DNA of 33,108 nucleotides. Source: Actinomycetota bacterium (lineage in GTDB: Bacteria > Actinomycetota > Actinomycetes > S36-B12). The stretch is taken from assembly GCA_029977425.1 (NCBI GenBank), contig JAPOKX010000006.1:1-33108 (forward strand), given 5' to 3'. Shown here one piece after another: positions 8,843 through 17,997 of this stretch. The notes under the pieces were generated by a model. That model was not told where the DNA came from. It saw only the letters and a program-made list of their open reading frames with translations, and did not search any database. How positions within the stretch are numbered: position 1 is the stretch's first letter; each line of letters starts with the position of its first letter. Position numbers and translations under genes: made by a program.

Positions 8843-10698
8843 CCTGCGGGCTTGGGCAGTGTGGCGTAGAGCCCGTCCATGATCGGGGCGCCGAGTCCGC
8901 TCGCCATGTCGTAGCCGCGGTAGGCCGAGCAGCAGCCGACGAGCTGCACGGCGTTCGATCCCGAGGTGATGTCGACGAAGGCCGGTTTGGTTCCCGCCGC
9001 AGAGGCGTAGAGCCACGCATTGGCGAATCCGATGCTCGGGAATCCTCGGGCGCGCTGATGCGCGGACATCGCGGCCAGGTTGGCGCCGAGGAAGGGGGTT
9101 GCCCCGCTGGTGCCGCCGACGGTGAAGACCTCGCCGCCGTAGACGATCGGCCATCCGGGACGGATCGCCCCGAGGAGCGCGACATCCGGCACCGTCCGCG
9201 GCCCGAGGGGAGTGACGCCGGCCTGCCACCAGGGGCGGTCGATGAGGACGCTTGCCCCGCCGGCGCCCGCGGGTCCCGGCGCGGGCCAGTTGCCCGCGTA
9301 GGGGAGGTCGTTCCAGACACGCTCGGAGCGACGCGTGTTGTCGGCCTTGAGCGCGAGGCGCGTGCCCCCCACCGCGGTCACCCACGCGGATGTCGCCGGG
9401 TACCAGACCGAGGGCTCGCCGGTCTCCTCCGCGAAGCGGGCGCCGCACATGGACGATCCGTTGTCGCCCGTGGCGACGACCACCGTGGTGCCCACGATGG
9501 CGGCCATGCGCAGGAGATCCTCGTTGAGTTCGACGTAGGACGTGAGTTCCTCCTGGTACTCGGGTTCGCACACGCCGTAGGAGAGCGAGGCCACATCCGG
9601 CACGGCGTCGCCGTCGAGCATGCGCGCGAAGGCATCCGTCATCCCGATCAGCGGGTCGACCACCTGGAGGAGGGTGATCGACTCCGCCTGGGGCAGGGCC
9701 GCAGACGCGGTGATGAGGTCCAGGTGGGTCTCGACGCTGGCATTGACGAAGGGCTCGTCGACGCCCGTGCCCGTGACGATGTCGATGCGGGGATTGGGAT
9801 AGCCGAAGCACTCGGCTGCCCGCGCGAGGTCCGCCGCGTCGTAGCCGCCTCCCATGGAGATGACGGTCAGCCGAGCGCCCTTGCCGCGCACTCCCTTGGC
9901 CGCGAGCGCGGTCGTGCCGTAGGCGGCCTGGATCTGGCCGGGCGCGAAGACCGCGCGGTCGCGTAGGGCTGGCGCATCGCAGGTGCCCGGAGGGAGGGTG
10001 CCACCGTTGCGCGGCCACGCGTCCGGGGTTCCTGGCGAGGCGAGCGTCGCCTGGAACCCCGCGACCTCGTCGGGATCCACACCGGCCAGGTCGTCGGCAG
10101 GGACGTACACCGCGGCGAGGGGCACGCCTTCCTCGAGGTGCTTGGCGAGGCTGGCCGGCGGCTCGGCGTAGGAGTCGCCATCGAGCATCGCGTAGATGCG
10201 GTAGGGGTTGCCCGGAGTCGGCTCCGTCACCCTCATGCGCAGGCCATAGGCCTTGTTCCATGCCGACACGGGGGCCGTCAGGCGGGCGAGGATGCGACCG
10301 GGATCCACCTTGACGTCGATGCCGAGTGCCGTTGCAGCCGCGCGCAGTCGCGTGAGCGTCTTGGACTTCGCGCCATAGGCCTTGCCCGCGTTCGTCAGCG
10401 AGGGGTGGTCGCGGTAGAGCAGGTTGCCTGGTGTCGAGCGCTCCTGCGCAGCGGCCTGGAGAGCGACGCTGTCGCGCGGCAGGCCGACGAGGAACGTGAC
10501 GTCGGGGTCCTCCGCGCGCGTGTCGACCTCGGGTGCCGTCGCGAGTCGGGCGCGCAGACCCTGCGGCGCAGCGTCGTCCGCTGACAGGGAGGCGACGGCG
10601 GCGCTCACCTGACCGGGCAGCGCTGCAGCGCCAGGCGCGACGAGCGCCCCGGTGACGAGAGCCCCCGCGGCGATGACGGGCACGAAGCGACGCAGCAT
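8839..10698 (-). CDS. S53 family (sedolisin/kumamolisin-like) secreted serine peptidase
   Basis: Signal peptide; Pro-kumamolisin-like prodomain (YRDHPSLTNAGKAYG); SYGVCEPEY, VVVATGDNGSSMCG, VPDVALLG, GGTSGATPFLGANLAAM. Confidence 0.9.
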   Translation of the reverse strand: MLRRFVPVIAAGALVTGALVAPGAAALPGQVSAAVASLSADDAAPQGLRARLATAPEVDTRAEDPDVTFLVGLPRDSVALQAAAQERSTPGNLLYRDHPSLTNAGKAYGAKSKTLTRLRAAATALGIDVKVDPGRILARLTAPVSAWNKAYGLRMRVTEPTPGNPYRIYAMLDGDSYAEPPASLAKHLEEGVPLAAVYVPADDLAGVDPDEVAGFQATLASPGTPDAWPRNGGTLPPGTCDAPALRDRAVFAPGQIQAAYGTTALAAKGVRGKGARLTVISMGGGYDAADLARAAECFGYPNPRIDIVTGTGVDEPFVNASVETHLDLITASAALPQAESITLLQVVDPLIGMTDAFARMLDGDAVPDVASLSYGVCEPEYQEELTSYVELNEDLLRMAAIVGTTVVVATGDNGSSMCGARFAEETGEPSVWYPATSAWVTAVGGTRLALKADNTRRSERVWNDLPYAGNWPAPGPAGAGGASVLIDRPWWQAGVTPLGPRTVPDVALLGAIRPGWPIVYGGEVFTVGGTSGATPFLGANLAAMSAHQRARGFPSIGFANAWLYASAAGTKPAFVDITSGSNAVQLVGCCSAYRGYDMASGLGAPIMDGLYATLPKPAG

Positions 10699-10725
10699 GG
10701 CAGGACCCTAGCCCGGTCCGCCTGC

Positions 10726-11383
10726 TCACCGGACGATGAGCGCCTCGCCGAGGGGCTTGCGCTCGAGGGCAGGCACCTCGCAGTCCGGAGCGGCGTACCC
10801 GATGGGGAAGAATGTAGGGACGCTCTGTGGGAGGGCGCTGGAATATCTCGGTGAGGAATCCCATCGGGTTGGGCGTGTGCGTGAGGGTCGCCAGGCCCAT
10901 CGAGTGAAGAGACGCGATGAAGAAGCCGCACGCAATGCCGACGGACTCGTTCACGTAGTAGTTCTTGCGGAGCGATCCATCCCGCAGCGGCGTGGACTTC
11001 TGCGCGAAGACGACGACGATCCACGGCACGACGTCGAGGAAGGACTTGTCCGATGTCGTGCCGAGCGGAGCGATCGCCTCGCGCCATGCCTCCGGCAGGC
11101 GGCCACCCTCGTAGTTGGCGCGCTCCTCTTCCTCCGCTGCCAGCCGGATGCGGTGCTTGGTCTCCGGATCGCCGACCGCGACGAAGGTCCACGGTTGCTG
11201 GTGCGCGCCACTAGGAGCGGTGTTGGCCGTGGCCACCGCGATCTCGATGAGCTCGCGCGCGACCGGCTCCGGACTGAAGTCGCGCACGCTGCGGCGCGCG
11301 TCCATGCGCTCGAGGAAGGCGCGCCCGGCCTGCTCGGGATCGGCGACGCGCGGGGCGGCGTACGGGATGAATCCAGCGGTCAT
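10726..11383 (-). pseudogene. Nitroreductase family gene with an internal frameshift
   Basis: Frame A: MTAGFIPYAAPRVADPEQAGRAFLERMDARRSVRDFSPEPV...NPMGFLTEIFQRPPTERPYIL; frame B: ...FFPIGYAAPDCEVPALERKPLGEALIVR*. The shift lies in ATTCTTCCCC (rc of 10804-10813), consistent with loss of 2 nt (or gain of 1). Confidence 0.85.
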
Positions 11384-12738
11384 GCCACGAGTCTGCCGCC
11401 TGCCTCGACGTCGGCGATGCCCTTCTTCACATCCACGCGCGTGAGGAGGATCCCCCCGATGATGAAGAAGACGACGAGGGCCAGGATCGCCACGCGGTAG
11501 GAGCCGAGGAACTGCAGGGTGAGGCCGAAGATGAGCGGGCCGAGCAGTGAGCTCGCACTCCCGGAGATCTCGTAGAAGGAGAAGTACTCCGCCTCGCGGT
11601 CGCGCGGCACCAGCTGGGCGAAGAGCGAGCGGGAGAGGGCCTGGCTGCCCCCGAGGACGAAGCCGATGAAGGCCGCGAGGAAGAGGAAGGGCAGGCTCGA
11701 CCCCGCCGGAAGCAGGAAGGCGACGACGAGCACGAGCGCCCACAGGACGAGACTGAAGAGCACGACTTTCTTGGCGGTGAAGCGACGGGCCGCGCGTCCC
11801 AGCAGCAGCGCACCCGCGATGCCCACCGTCTGCACGATGAGCACGGCGACGATGATGATCGTCGTCTCGAGCCCCAGTTCCTGGTCGGCGTACGTCGCAG
11901 AGAGCGCGATGACCGTCTGGATTCCGTCGTTGTAGAAGAAGAAGGCGACGACGAAGAGCAGGGCCACGGGATAGCGGCGCAGGTCGCGCATGGTGTGGAC
12001 GAGCTGGCGCAGGCCGACTCCGCGCCGTTCGCCCCCCGCGACGACCTCAGTCGCGAGCGGATTGGGCCGATTGCGCAGCCGCGCGAGGGGGATCAGGGTG
12101 AAGAGCGCCCACCAGGCTCCGGCCGAGAAGAGAGCGATGCGCACGGCCATGGACTCGGTGATGCCGAAGCTCTCGTGCCCGAGGAAGAGGACGAGGTTGA
12201 GGACGAGCAGGATGATGCCGCCGGCGTAGCCCATCGCCCACGCGCGCGACGAGACGCCGTCGCGCTCCTCGGGGGTCGCGATCTCGGGAAGGAACGAGTT
12301 GTACACGACGAGCGCGGCGCCGAAGGCCGCGTTGGCGATGATGAAGAGCACGCCGCCGAGCTGGTAGTTGTCGCCCTGCAGGAAGAACATCCCCATGACC
12401 GCGAAGGCACCGATGTAGGCGAAGACGCCCATGACGGCCTTCTTCGACTTCGCGGTGTCGGCGATGGCGCCGACGATCGGCATGAGGATGAGCTGAACGA
12501 CCACGGACAGCGCGACGCCGAAGGGGACGTAGGACTCCGCGGTGACGGGGATGACGCCGAGGAGCGTGATCTGCTCGCCCGCCTCCTGCGCGCCGCGGGC
12601 GATCTCCGTGAGATACGGGCCGAGGAAGACGGTGCCGACGGTGGTGGAGAAGGCGGATGCGGCCCAGTCGTAGAAGTACCAGCCGCGCTGCTCGCGACGC
12701 CGCACCTCGGGCGGGTCGAAGGCCTCGATCGTCGCCAT
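11380..12738 (-). CDS. MFS transporter, UMF1/Vps22-like family
   Basis: RREQRGWYFYDWAASAFSTTVGTVFLGPYLTEIAR; multi-TM; stop overlaps the nitroreductase start (ATGA). Confidence 0.85.
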   Translation of the reverse strand: MATIEAFDPPEVRRREQRGWYFYDWAASAFSTTVGTVFLGPYLTEIARGAQEAGEQITLLGVIPVTAESYVPFGVALSVVVQLILMPIVGAIADTAKSKKAVMGVFAYIGAFAVMGMFFLQGDNYQLGGVLFIIANAAFGAALVVYNSFLPEIATPEERDGVSSRAWAMGYAGGIILLVLNLVLFLGHESFGITESMAVRIALFSAGAWWALFTLIPLARLRNRPNPLATEVVAGGERRGVGLRQLVHTMRDLRRYPVALLFVVAFFFYNDGIQTVIALSATYADQELGLETTIIIVAVLIVQTVGIAGALLLGRAARRFTAKKVVLFSLVLWALVLVVAFLLPAGSSLPFLFLAAFIGFVLGGSQALSRSLFAQLVPRDREAEYFSFYEISGSASSLLGPLIFGLTLQFLGSYRVAILALVVFFIIGGILLTRVDVKKGIADVEAGGRLVA

Positions 12739-12837
12739 GGAGCGATAGTGCCCGAGACCCGCTGCCGGGGGAAGGGCTCGCGCGAGTCCCGCACGGGGCA
12801 CGCCGTACCCCGCGACGCCGCGCCCTAGGCTCGGACG

Positions 12838-13491
12838 GTGACCACGGTCGATCCCCTCGCGCGCAGCCCGCTGCGCACTCCGCGCGCGTGGGCCGCGCTG
12901 CTCATCGGCGTCGTGCTCGTGGGCATTGGGCTGGGATTGATGATCGACGCGGACTTCGGGGTCGCGCCAGCCGATGCGCTCTTCACCGCGCTGTCACGCA
13001 CGAGTGGCCTCAGCGTCGGCACGATCCTCGTCCTGGCGAGCATCCTCATGGTGCTCATGTCCTGGGCCCTGGGGCTCAAGCCCGCGATCGGCACTCTCAT
13101 CTCCTTCGTCGGCATCGCCGTCGTCGTCGACATCACCCGGCTGCTCCTCGCGGCGGTCGACGCCCCCGACTGGGCGCTCGGGGCGCGGATCGCCCTGTGG
13201 GTCCTCGGGCTGCTCTTCTTCTGCGCTGGCGTCATGGGCATCTTCAGCTCCGACCTCGGCGCCAGCTACGACCAGGTGGTGCGCTCGATCGCCTTCCGCA
13301 CCGGGCGCTCGCTGGGCTTCGCGCGCCTCGCGGTCGACGCGATCGCCCTGCTCGGCGCCATCGTGCTGGGCGGCTCGTGGGGCATTGGCACCGTGATCAT
13401 CCTGGTCGTCGTGCCCCTGGCGCTCAATCGCGTCCTTCCGCACGTGAAGCGCCACGTGCACCACGACCCGGCACACGATCGCCTCGCCTGA
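12838..13491 (+). CDS. YczE/YitT-like integral membrane protein (GTG start)
   Basis: GIGLGLMIDADFGVAPADALFTALSRTSGLSVGTILVLASILMVLMSW...KPAIGTLISFVGIAVVVD. Confidence 0.75.
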   Translation: MTTVDPLARSPLRTPRAWAALLIGVVLVGIGLGLMIDADFGVAPADALFTALSRTSGLSVGTILVLASILMVLMSWALGLKPAIGTLISFVGIAVVVDITRLLLAAVDAPDWALGARIALWVLGLLFFCAGVMGIFSSDLGASYDQVVRSIAFRTGRSLGFARLAVDAIALLGAIVLGGSWGIGTVIILVVVPLALNRVLPHVKRHVHHDPAHDRLA

Positions 13492-13492
13492 C

Positions 13493-14083
13493 ATGCGCCG
13501 CGCCGCCGCTCTCGTGATCGCCGCCGCCCTGGCCCTCGGCGCCCTCCCTGTGCTTCCTGCCACAGCGGCTCCCGCCACGGCCGATATCTGGCAGGAGCTG
13601 CGCACCGGCCGTGGCTACGTCGTCATGCTGCGACATGCACTCGCTCCCGGCACGGGCGATCCCGCGGGATTCCGGCTCGGCGACTGCTCCACGCAGCGCA
13701 ATCTCTCCGCCGAGGGCCGCCGGCAGGCGATCGCGATCGGGGCGCAATGGCGCCGTGAGCGCCTGCCGGTCGACCGCGTGCTCACCAGCCGGTGGTGTCG
13801 CGCCCGCGACACGGCGCGGCTCCTGGCCATCGGCACGGTCACGGCGTACCCGGCTCTCGACTCCAGCTTCACCGTCTCCGACGCGATCGCCGCTCAACGC
13901 GCAGCGCAGGTGCGCGGGCTGATCACGCGCCACCGGGGCGAGCGGGGAGTGCTCGTGCTCGTGGGCCACCAGGTCAACATCACCGACGTCACCGGTGTCG
14001 TGCCGGCATCAGGACAGGCGGTCGTGGTGAAGGCGCGGGCGGACGGGACGGTGCGCGTGGTCGGCACCCTGCCTGCGCCCTAG
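13493..14083 (+). CDS. Histidine phosphatase superfamily protein with signal peptide
   Basis: GYVVMLRHALAPG...RNLSAEGRRQAIAIGAQW...VLTSRWCRARDTARLL; VLVGHQVNITDVTG. Confidence 0.88.
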   Translation: MRRAAALVIAAALALGALPVLPATAAPATADIWQELRTGRGYVVMLRHALAPGTGDPAGFRLGDCSTQRNLSAEGRRQAIAIGAQWRRERLPVDRVLTSRWCRARDTARLLAIGTVTAYPALDSSFTVSDAIAAQRAAQVRGLITRHRGERGVLVLVGHQVNITDVTGVVPASGQAVVVKARADGTVRVVGTLPAP

Positions 14084-14113
14084 CGCGCGGCAAGCCGCTG
14101 CCGGCTAGGGCGC
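14075..14113. terminator. Bidirectional hairpin containing both convergent stop codons
   Basis: GCGCCCTAGC (14075-14084) / GCTAGGGCGC (14104-14113), inner GCGGC-aa-GCCGC; each TAG lies within an arm. Confidence 0.7.
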
Positions 14114-14581
14114 GCCCAGCGCCTCGGAGACGACCTCCCACGCCGCATCCGTCGGCTCGCCGGGCACGCGCGCGAGGACCTCGCCCGAGGGCGTGACGAC
14201 GCAGGCCTGCACCTCCTCCGAGCCCGGGATGCCGAGCACCTTCTGGAACGCCGAGACGTTCGTGTAGACGGTGATCGTGCGCGCGAGCACGCGGGGGATG
14301 CGGATGTTCGCCGCCATGCCGCCATCGATGAAGCCGCGCCCCATCTTCCACCGCGTGGAGAGCACGGGGATCTCGACCACGCAGGTCTCGTCACCGGGCA
14401 GCATGTCTACCGGGGATCCGGGTACGCCGGCCGCCTCCGCCCGGGCGATCCAGCGATCGACGCACCCCTGGTGACGCTGCTGGAAGGCGAGGAGCGCGAG
14501 CGTGCGCGGAGCCGGAAGGTCATCGGGCAGGACCACGTCGGCACCTGACAGCGAACGACCATCGACGCGCGGGAAGTCCAC
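14105..14581 (-). CDS. Hypothetical protein (GTG start)
   Basis: Intact 158-codon ORF (MDFPRVDGRSLSGADVVLPDDLPAPRTLALLAFQQRHQGCVDRWI...); no family assigned with confidence. Confidence 0.65.
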   Translation of the reverse strand: MDFPRVDGRSLSGADVVLPDDLPAPRTLALLAFQQRHQGCVDRWIARAEAAGVPGSPVDMLPGDETCVVEIPVLSTRWKMGRGFIDGGMAANIRIPRVLARTITVYTNVSAFQKVLGIPGSEEVQACVVTPSGEVLARVPGEPTDAAWEVVSEALGAP

Positions 14582-14592
14582 GCGATGACTAT

Positions 14593-14714
14593 GCCAGGAG
14601 ACGACTCTGCCAGGCGACGGCCATGTCCGGCGACGGCTCCGTCAGGCGACGGCTCCGTCAGGCGACGGCTCCGTCAGGCGACGGCTCCGGCAGGCGATGA
14701 CTCCGTCAGGCGAC
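14593..14714. repeat. 16-bp tandem array, about 7 copies plus a partial (GTCAGGCGACGGCTCC)
   Basis: Units at 14593, 14609, 14625, 14641, 14657, 14673, 14689, partial at 14705; three consecutive copies (14641-14688) are identical. Confidence 0.97.
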
Positions 14715-15524
14715 CTGGAAGGAACGCTTGCTCAGGCCGAAAAAGGCACCGGTGATCGTCGTCTCCGGAGCGGCGGTGGGATCCGTCGCCGCACCCAGGG
14801 TGACGAAGAGCGGCGTGAAGTGCTCGACCGTCGGATGGGCGTAGGGCATGCCGGGCGCCTCGCGGAATCGCGCGAGTTCATCGACGTCGCCGCGCGCCAG
14901 GGCGTCGGCCGCCCACGCGTCGAAGTCCCGGGACCAGCCCGGTTCCTTCGCGCCCGGGCTCCAGTCGGTGAGGAAGGGCAGGCCATGGGTCATGTAGCCC
15001 GAGCCGATGAGCAGGATCCCGTGGTCGCGCAGCGGCTGCAGGCGGCGTCCGAGCTCCAGCAGGGCCTTGGGGTCGTTGGCCGGCAGTGACATCTGGATGA
15101 CCGGGATGTCCGCGTCGGGATACATCACCTTGAGCGGCACCCATGCGCCGTGATCGAGTCCGCGCGAAGCGTGCTCGTAGAGCTCTTGCGTGTCGGGCAG
15201 CACCGATCGGACCAGCGAAGCGAGTGCCGAGGCGTCGGGGGTGTCGTAGGTCATCCGGTAGTAGTGCTCCGGGAATCCGTAGAAGTCGTAGACGAGAGGC
15301 GTGCCGGCGCCCGTCGCCGAGATCGCGAGGGGGGCGGCTTCCCAGTGGGCGCTGAGGATGACGATGCCGCGGGGTCGCGGCAGGGCGCCCGCCCAGTCGG
15401 CGAGCTGGCGCGGCCAGAGCGGATCGTCGAGCAGCGGAGGGGCGCCGTGGCCGAGGAAGAGGGCCGGCATGCGGGGCCCGGCACCTGCCGCGTCGGCAGT
15501 CTCGGGGGTCAACTGGACATCCAT
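14706..15524 (-). CDS. DODA-type extradiol ring-opening dioxygenase (LigB/YgiD-like)
   Basis: MPALFLGHGAPPLL, IVILSAHWEA, YDFYGFPEHYYRMTY, GLDHGAWVPLKVMYPDADIPVIQMSL. Confidence 0.92.
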   Translation of the reverse strand: MDVQLTPETADAAGAGPRMPALFLGHGAPPLLDDPLWPRQLADWAGALPRPRGIVILSAHWEAAPLAISATGAGTPLVYDFYGFPEHYYRMTYDTPDASALASLVRSVLPDTQELYEHASRGLDHGAWVPLKVMYPDADIPVIQMSLPANDPKALLELGRRLQPLRDHGILLIGSGYMTHGLPFLTDWSPGAKEPGWSRDFDAWAADALARGDVDELARFREAPGMPYAHPTVEHFTPLFVTLGAATDPTAAPETTITGAFFGLSKRSFQVA

Positions 15525-15542
15525 GGAAATGAGGGTAACATA

Positions 15543-15560
15543 TAGTTCAATGATCAACTA
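15543..15560. promoter_or_regulatory. Inverted repeat TAGTTCAATGATCAACTA in the divergent DODA/pirin promoter
   Basis: TAGTTcA / TcAACTA arms flanking a short spacer, between starts at 15524 (-) and 15577 (+). Confidence 0.5.
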
Positions 15561-15576
15561 CTTGTGAGAGGTACCC

Positions 15577-16566
15577 ATGCCTGCCGTGACCGTCGACAAC
15601 CCGCTGACACTCCCCCGCGTCCCCGAGCCCAACCCCGCACTCAGGGACCGTCCGGTCGTCTCGATCACGACCGCGCCACGTGGCTTCGAGGGCGAAGGCT
15701 TCCCGGTACGCCGCGCCTTCGCGGGCATCGACCTCCGCGCGCTCGACCCCTTCATCATGATGGACCAGATGGGCGAGGTGGAGTACGCGCCCGGTGAGCC
15801 CAAGGGCACGCCCTGGCATCCGCATCGCGGCTTCGAGACCGTCACCTACATCATCGACGGCATCTTCGAGCATGCCGACTCGCACGGTGGCGGGGGCGTC
15901 ATCACCAACGGCGACACCCAGTGGATGACCGCGGGCGCAGGGATCCTCCACATCGAGAAGCCACCGGAGCACCTGGTCGTGAGCGGCGGCCTCTTCCACG
16001 GCATCCAGCTCTGGGTCAACCTGCCCAGCAAGCTCAAGATGGCGGAGCCGCGCTACCAGGACCTGCGCTCGGGCCAGGTCGGCCTCGCCACCTCCCCCGA
16101 CGGCGGCGCGCTGCTGCGCATCATCTCCGGCGAGCTGGCCGGCGTGCAGGGCCCGGGCGAGACCTACACCCCCGCGACCCTCATCCACGCGACCATCGCA
16201 CCGGGTGCCGAGGTCACGCTCCCGTGGCGCCAGGACTACAACGCCCTCGTCTACGCGCTCTCCGGCGATGGCCAGGTCGGCTCGGGCACCGGCCGGCGTG
16301 CGCTCAAGTCCGGTCAGACGGCGGTCTTCGGCTCCGGCGACACGATCACGATCGCTGCTGACCCCGTGCAGGAGTCGCGCCTCGGCGGATTCGACGTCTT
16401 CATCCTCGGCGGCGAGCCGATTCGCGAGCCCGTCGCGGCGTACGGCCCGTTCGTCATGAACACCAAGGCCGAGCTCATGCAGGCGTTCGAGGACTACCAG
16501 GCGGGCCGACTCGGCTCGATCCCCGCGGCGCACACGAGCGTCAACTCCAGCACTCCCGACGCCTGA
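15577..16566 (+). CDS. Pirin family protein
   Basis: FIMMDQMGEVEYAPGEPKGTPWHPHRGFETVTYIIDGIFEHADSHGGGGVITNGDTQWMTAGAGILHIEKP. Confidence 0.95.
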   Translation: MPAVTVDNPLTLPRVPEPNPALRDRPVVSITTAPRGFEGEGFPVRRAFAGIDLRALDPFIMMDQMGEVEYAPGEPKGTPWHPHRGFETVTYIIDGIFEHADSHGGGGVITNGDTQWMTAGAGILHIEKPPEHLVVSGGLFHGIQLWVNLPSKLKMAEPRYQDLRSGQVGLATSPDGGALLRIISGELAGVQGPGETYTPATLIHATIAPGAEVTLPWRQDYNALVYALSGDGQVGSGTGRRALKSGQTAVFGSGDTITIAADPVQESRLGGFDVFILGGEPIREPVAAYGPFVMNTKAELMQAFEDYQAGRLGSIPAAHTSVNSSTPDA

Positions 16567-16599
16567 CCTGCGCGCACGACATGAAGGACGCGCTCGATC

Positions 16600-17580
16600 G
16601 TGAGTGACACGCTCGTCCACGACGCGAAGGTCGCTCAGGTGGGCGGATTCCGCGTGCGGCGCGCCCTGCCGCGGCGCGGGCTGCGCACCGTGGGCGCCTG
16701 GTGCTTCGCTGATCACATGGGCCCGGAGGTCGTCACCGAGACCTCCGGGCTCGACGTGGGCCCGCATCCGCACATCGGCCTGCAGACCGTCACCTGGCTG
16801 GTCGAGGGCGCGGTGCTGCACACCGACTCGCTGGGGTCCGAGCAACTCATCCGACCCGGCCAGCTCAACCTCATGACGGCGGGCCGCGGCATCGCCCACG
16901 CGGAAGAATCGGTGCGCGCGCCCGGCACGCTCCAGGGCGTACAACTGTGGATCGCGCAGCCCTCCGCCACGCGCGACCGCGCATCCGCATTCGCGCATCA
17001 CGCCGGCCTCCCTCGGATGGACGTCGGCCACGGCGCCGCGACCGTCTTCATCGGCGAGTACGCCGGCGCCGTGAGTGGGGCGCGCACCGACACGGCACTG
17101 GTCGGCATCGAGGCCGATCTGCGCGCGGGCTCGTCGGTCTGGCCGCTGCGGGCCGACTTCGAGTACGCCGTCTACGTCATCTCGGGTGCCGTGGCGATCT
17201 CAGGTGCTGTGGCGATCTCGGGCGCCGTGGCGGTCTCAGGTGCCGTGGCGGTCTCAGGTGCCGTGGCGAACTCGGGCGCCTCCCGGCCCGGCAGCATCGT
17301 CGCGCACGAGGGGCAGCTCGTCGACCTGCGCATCCATGGCGACGAGATGACCCTCGAGGTCGGCGATGCGGCACGCGTGCTCATCCTCGGGGGCGAACCC
17401 CTCGGCGAGCCGCTCTACATGTGGTGGAACTTCGTGGGCCGCTCCCGCGAGGAGATCGCGCAGGCCGCGCAGGACTGGGCGGCGTACGTCCAGACAGGTG
17501 CTCGCGCGACCGAGGGCACCGAGCGCTTCATGCGGGTCACGTCCACGCTCGCGCCGATTCCCGCGCCCGCGCTCATCTAG
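16600..17580 (+). CDS. Second pirin family protein (GTG start)
   Basis: HPHIGLQTVTWLVEGAVLHTDSLGSEQLIRPGQLNLMTAGRGIAHAEES; ILGGEPLGEPLYMWWNFVGRSREEI. Confidence 0.93.
   Translation: MSDTLVHDAKVAQVGGFRVRRALPRRGLRTVGAWCFADHMGPEVVTETSGLDVGPHPHIGLQTVTWLVEGAVLHTDSLGSEQLIRPGQLNLMTAGRGIAHAEESVRAPGTLQGVQLWIAQPSATRDRASAFAHHAGLPRMDVGHGAATVFIGEYAGAVSGARTDTALVGIEADLRAGSSVWPLRADFEYAVYVISGAVAISGAVAISGAVAVSGAVAVSGAVANSGASRPGSIVAHEGQLVDLRIHGDEMTLEVGDAARVLILGGEPLGEPLYMWWNFVGRSREEIAQAAQDWAAYVQTGARATEGTERFMRVTSTLAPIPAPALI
17179..17280 (+). repeat. 18-bp in-frame tandem array x5.5 encoding (I/V)SGAVA in the second pirin
   Basis: Units at 17179, 17197, 17215, 17233, 17251, partial at 17269. Confidence 0.97.
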
Positions 17581-17600
17581 CCCGCGGAGCCGGCTGCCGG

Positions 17601-17993
17601 CTACTTGTCAGCGGTCGTGATCGCCACGTGCGCACCCGCGCCGAGCACCGCCATGGACATGATCCCGACGCCGAAGAGCGCTGCGTCCGCAAACGACGAT
17701 CCGCCGATCGCCCGCAGCGCCAGCACGACGATGATCGCGTCGAGCAGCGCGGCGGCGACCATCAGCGACAGCGCGAGGCGCCCCTTGAGGCCCCAGTCCT
17801 TGAGCAGGGTGAGCAGGCAGACGCCGAAGACGACGACCGCGAGGAGGGGCCCGCCCAGGATGAGTCCGCCTACGCCAGCGGCGAGGCCCATATTGGCTCC
17901 GCCCAGTGTGTAGAAGACGAAGGCTCCTGCCACTGCACCGACCGGGCCCGCCAGGGCGGTGAGTCCGACGGTCCACCACCCGCGAGATTCCAT
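17601..17993 (-). CDS. Four-TM-type membrane protein, paralog A of tandem pair
   Basis: MESRGWWTVGLTALAGPVGAVAGAFVFYTLGGANMGLAAGVGGLILGGPLLAVVVFGVCLLTLL... Confidence 0.65.
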   Translation of the reverse strand: MESRGWWTVGLTALAGPVGAVAGAFVFYTLGGANMGLAAGVGGLILGGPLLAVVVFGVCLLTLLKDWGLKGRLALSLMVAAALLDAIIVVLALRAIGGSSFADAALFGVGIMSMAVLGAGAHVAITTADK

Positions 17994-17997
17994 CACG

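Noticed and set aside
8795-11743. 982-aa minus-strand ORF
   Set aside because: Only its 11383-10805 segment (nitroreductase N-terminus) is real; the rest is an out-of-frame reading over the S53 peptidase gene.
14593-14714. CRISPR-like or attachment-site repeat
   Set aside because: 16-bp head-to-tail units with no spacers; better described as a minisatellite.
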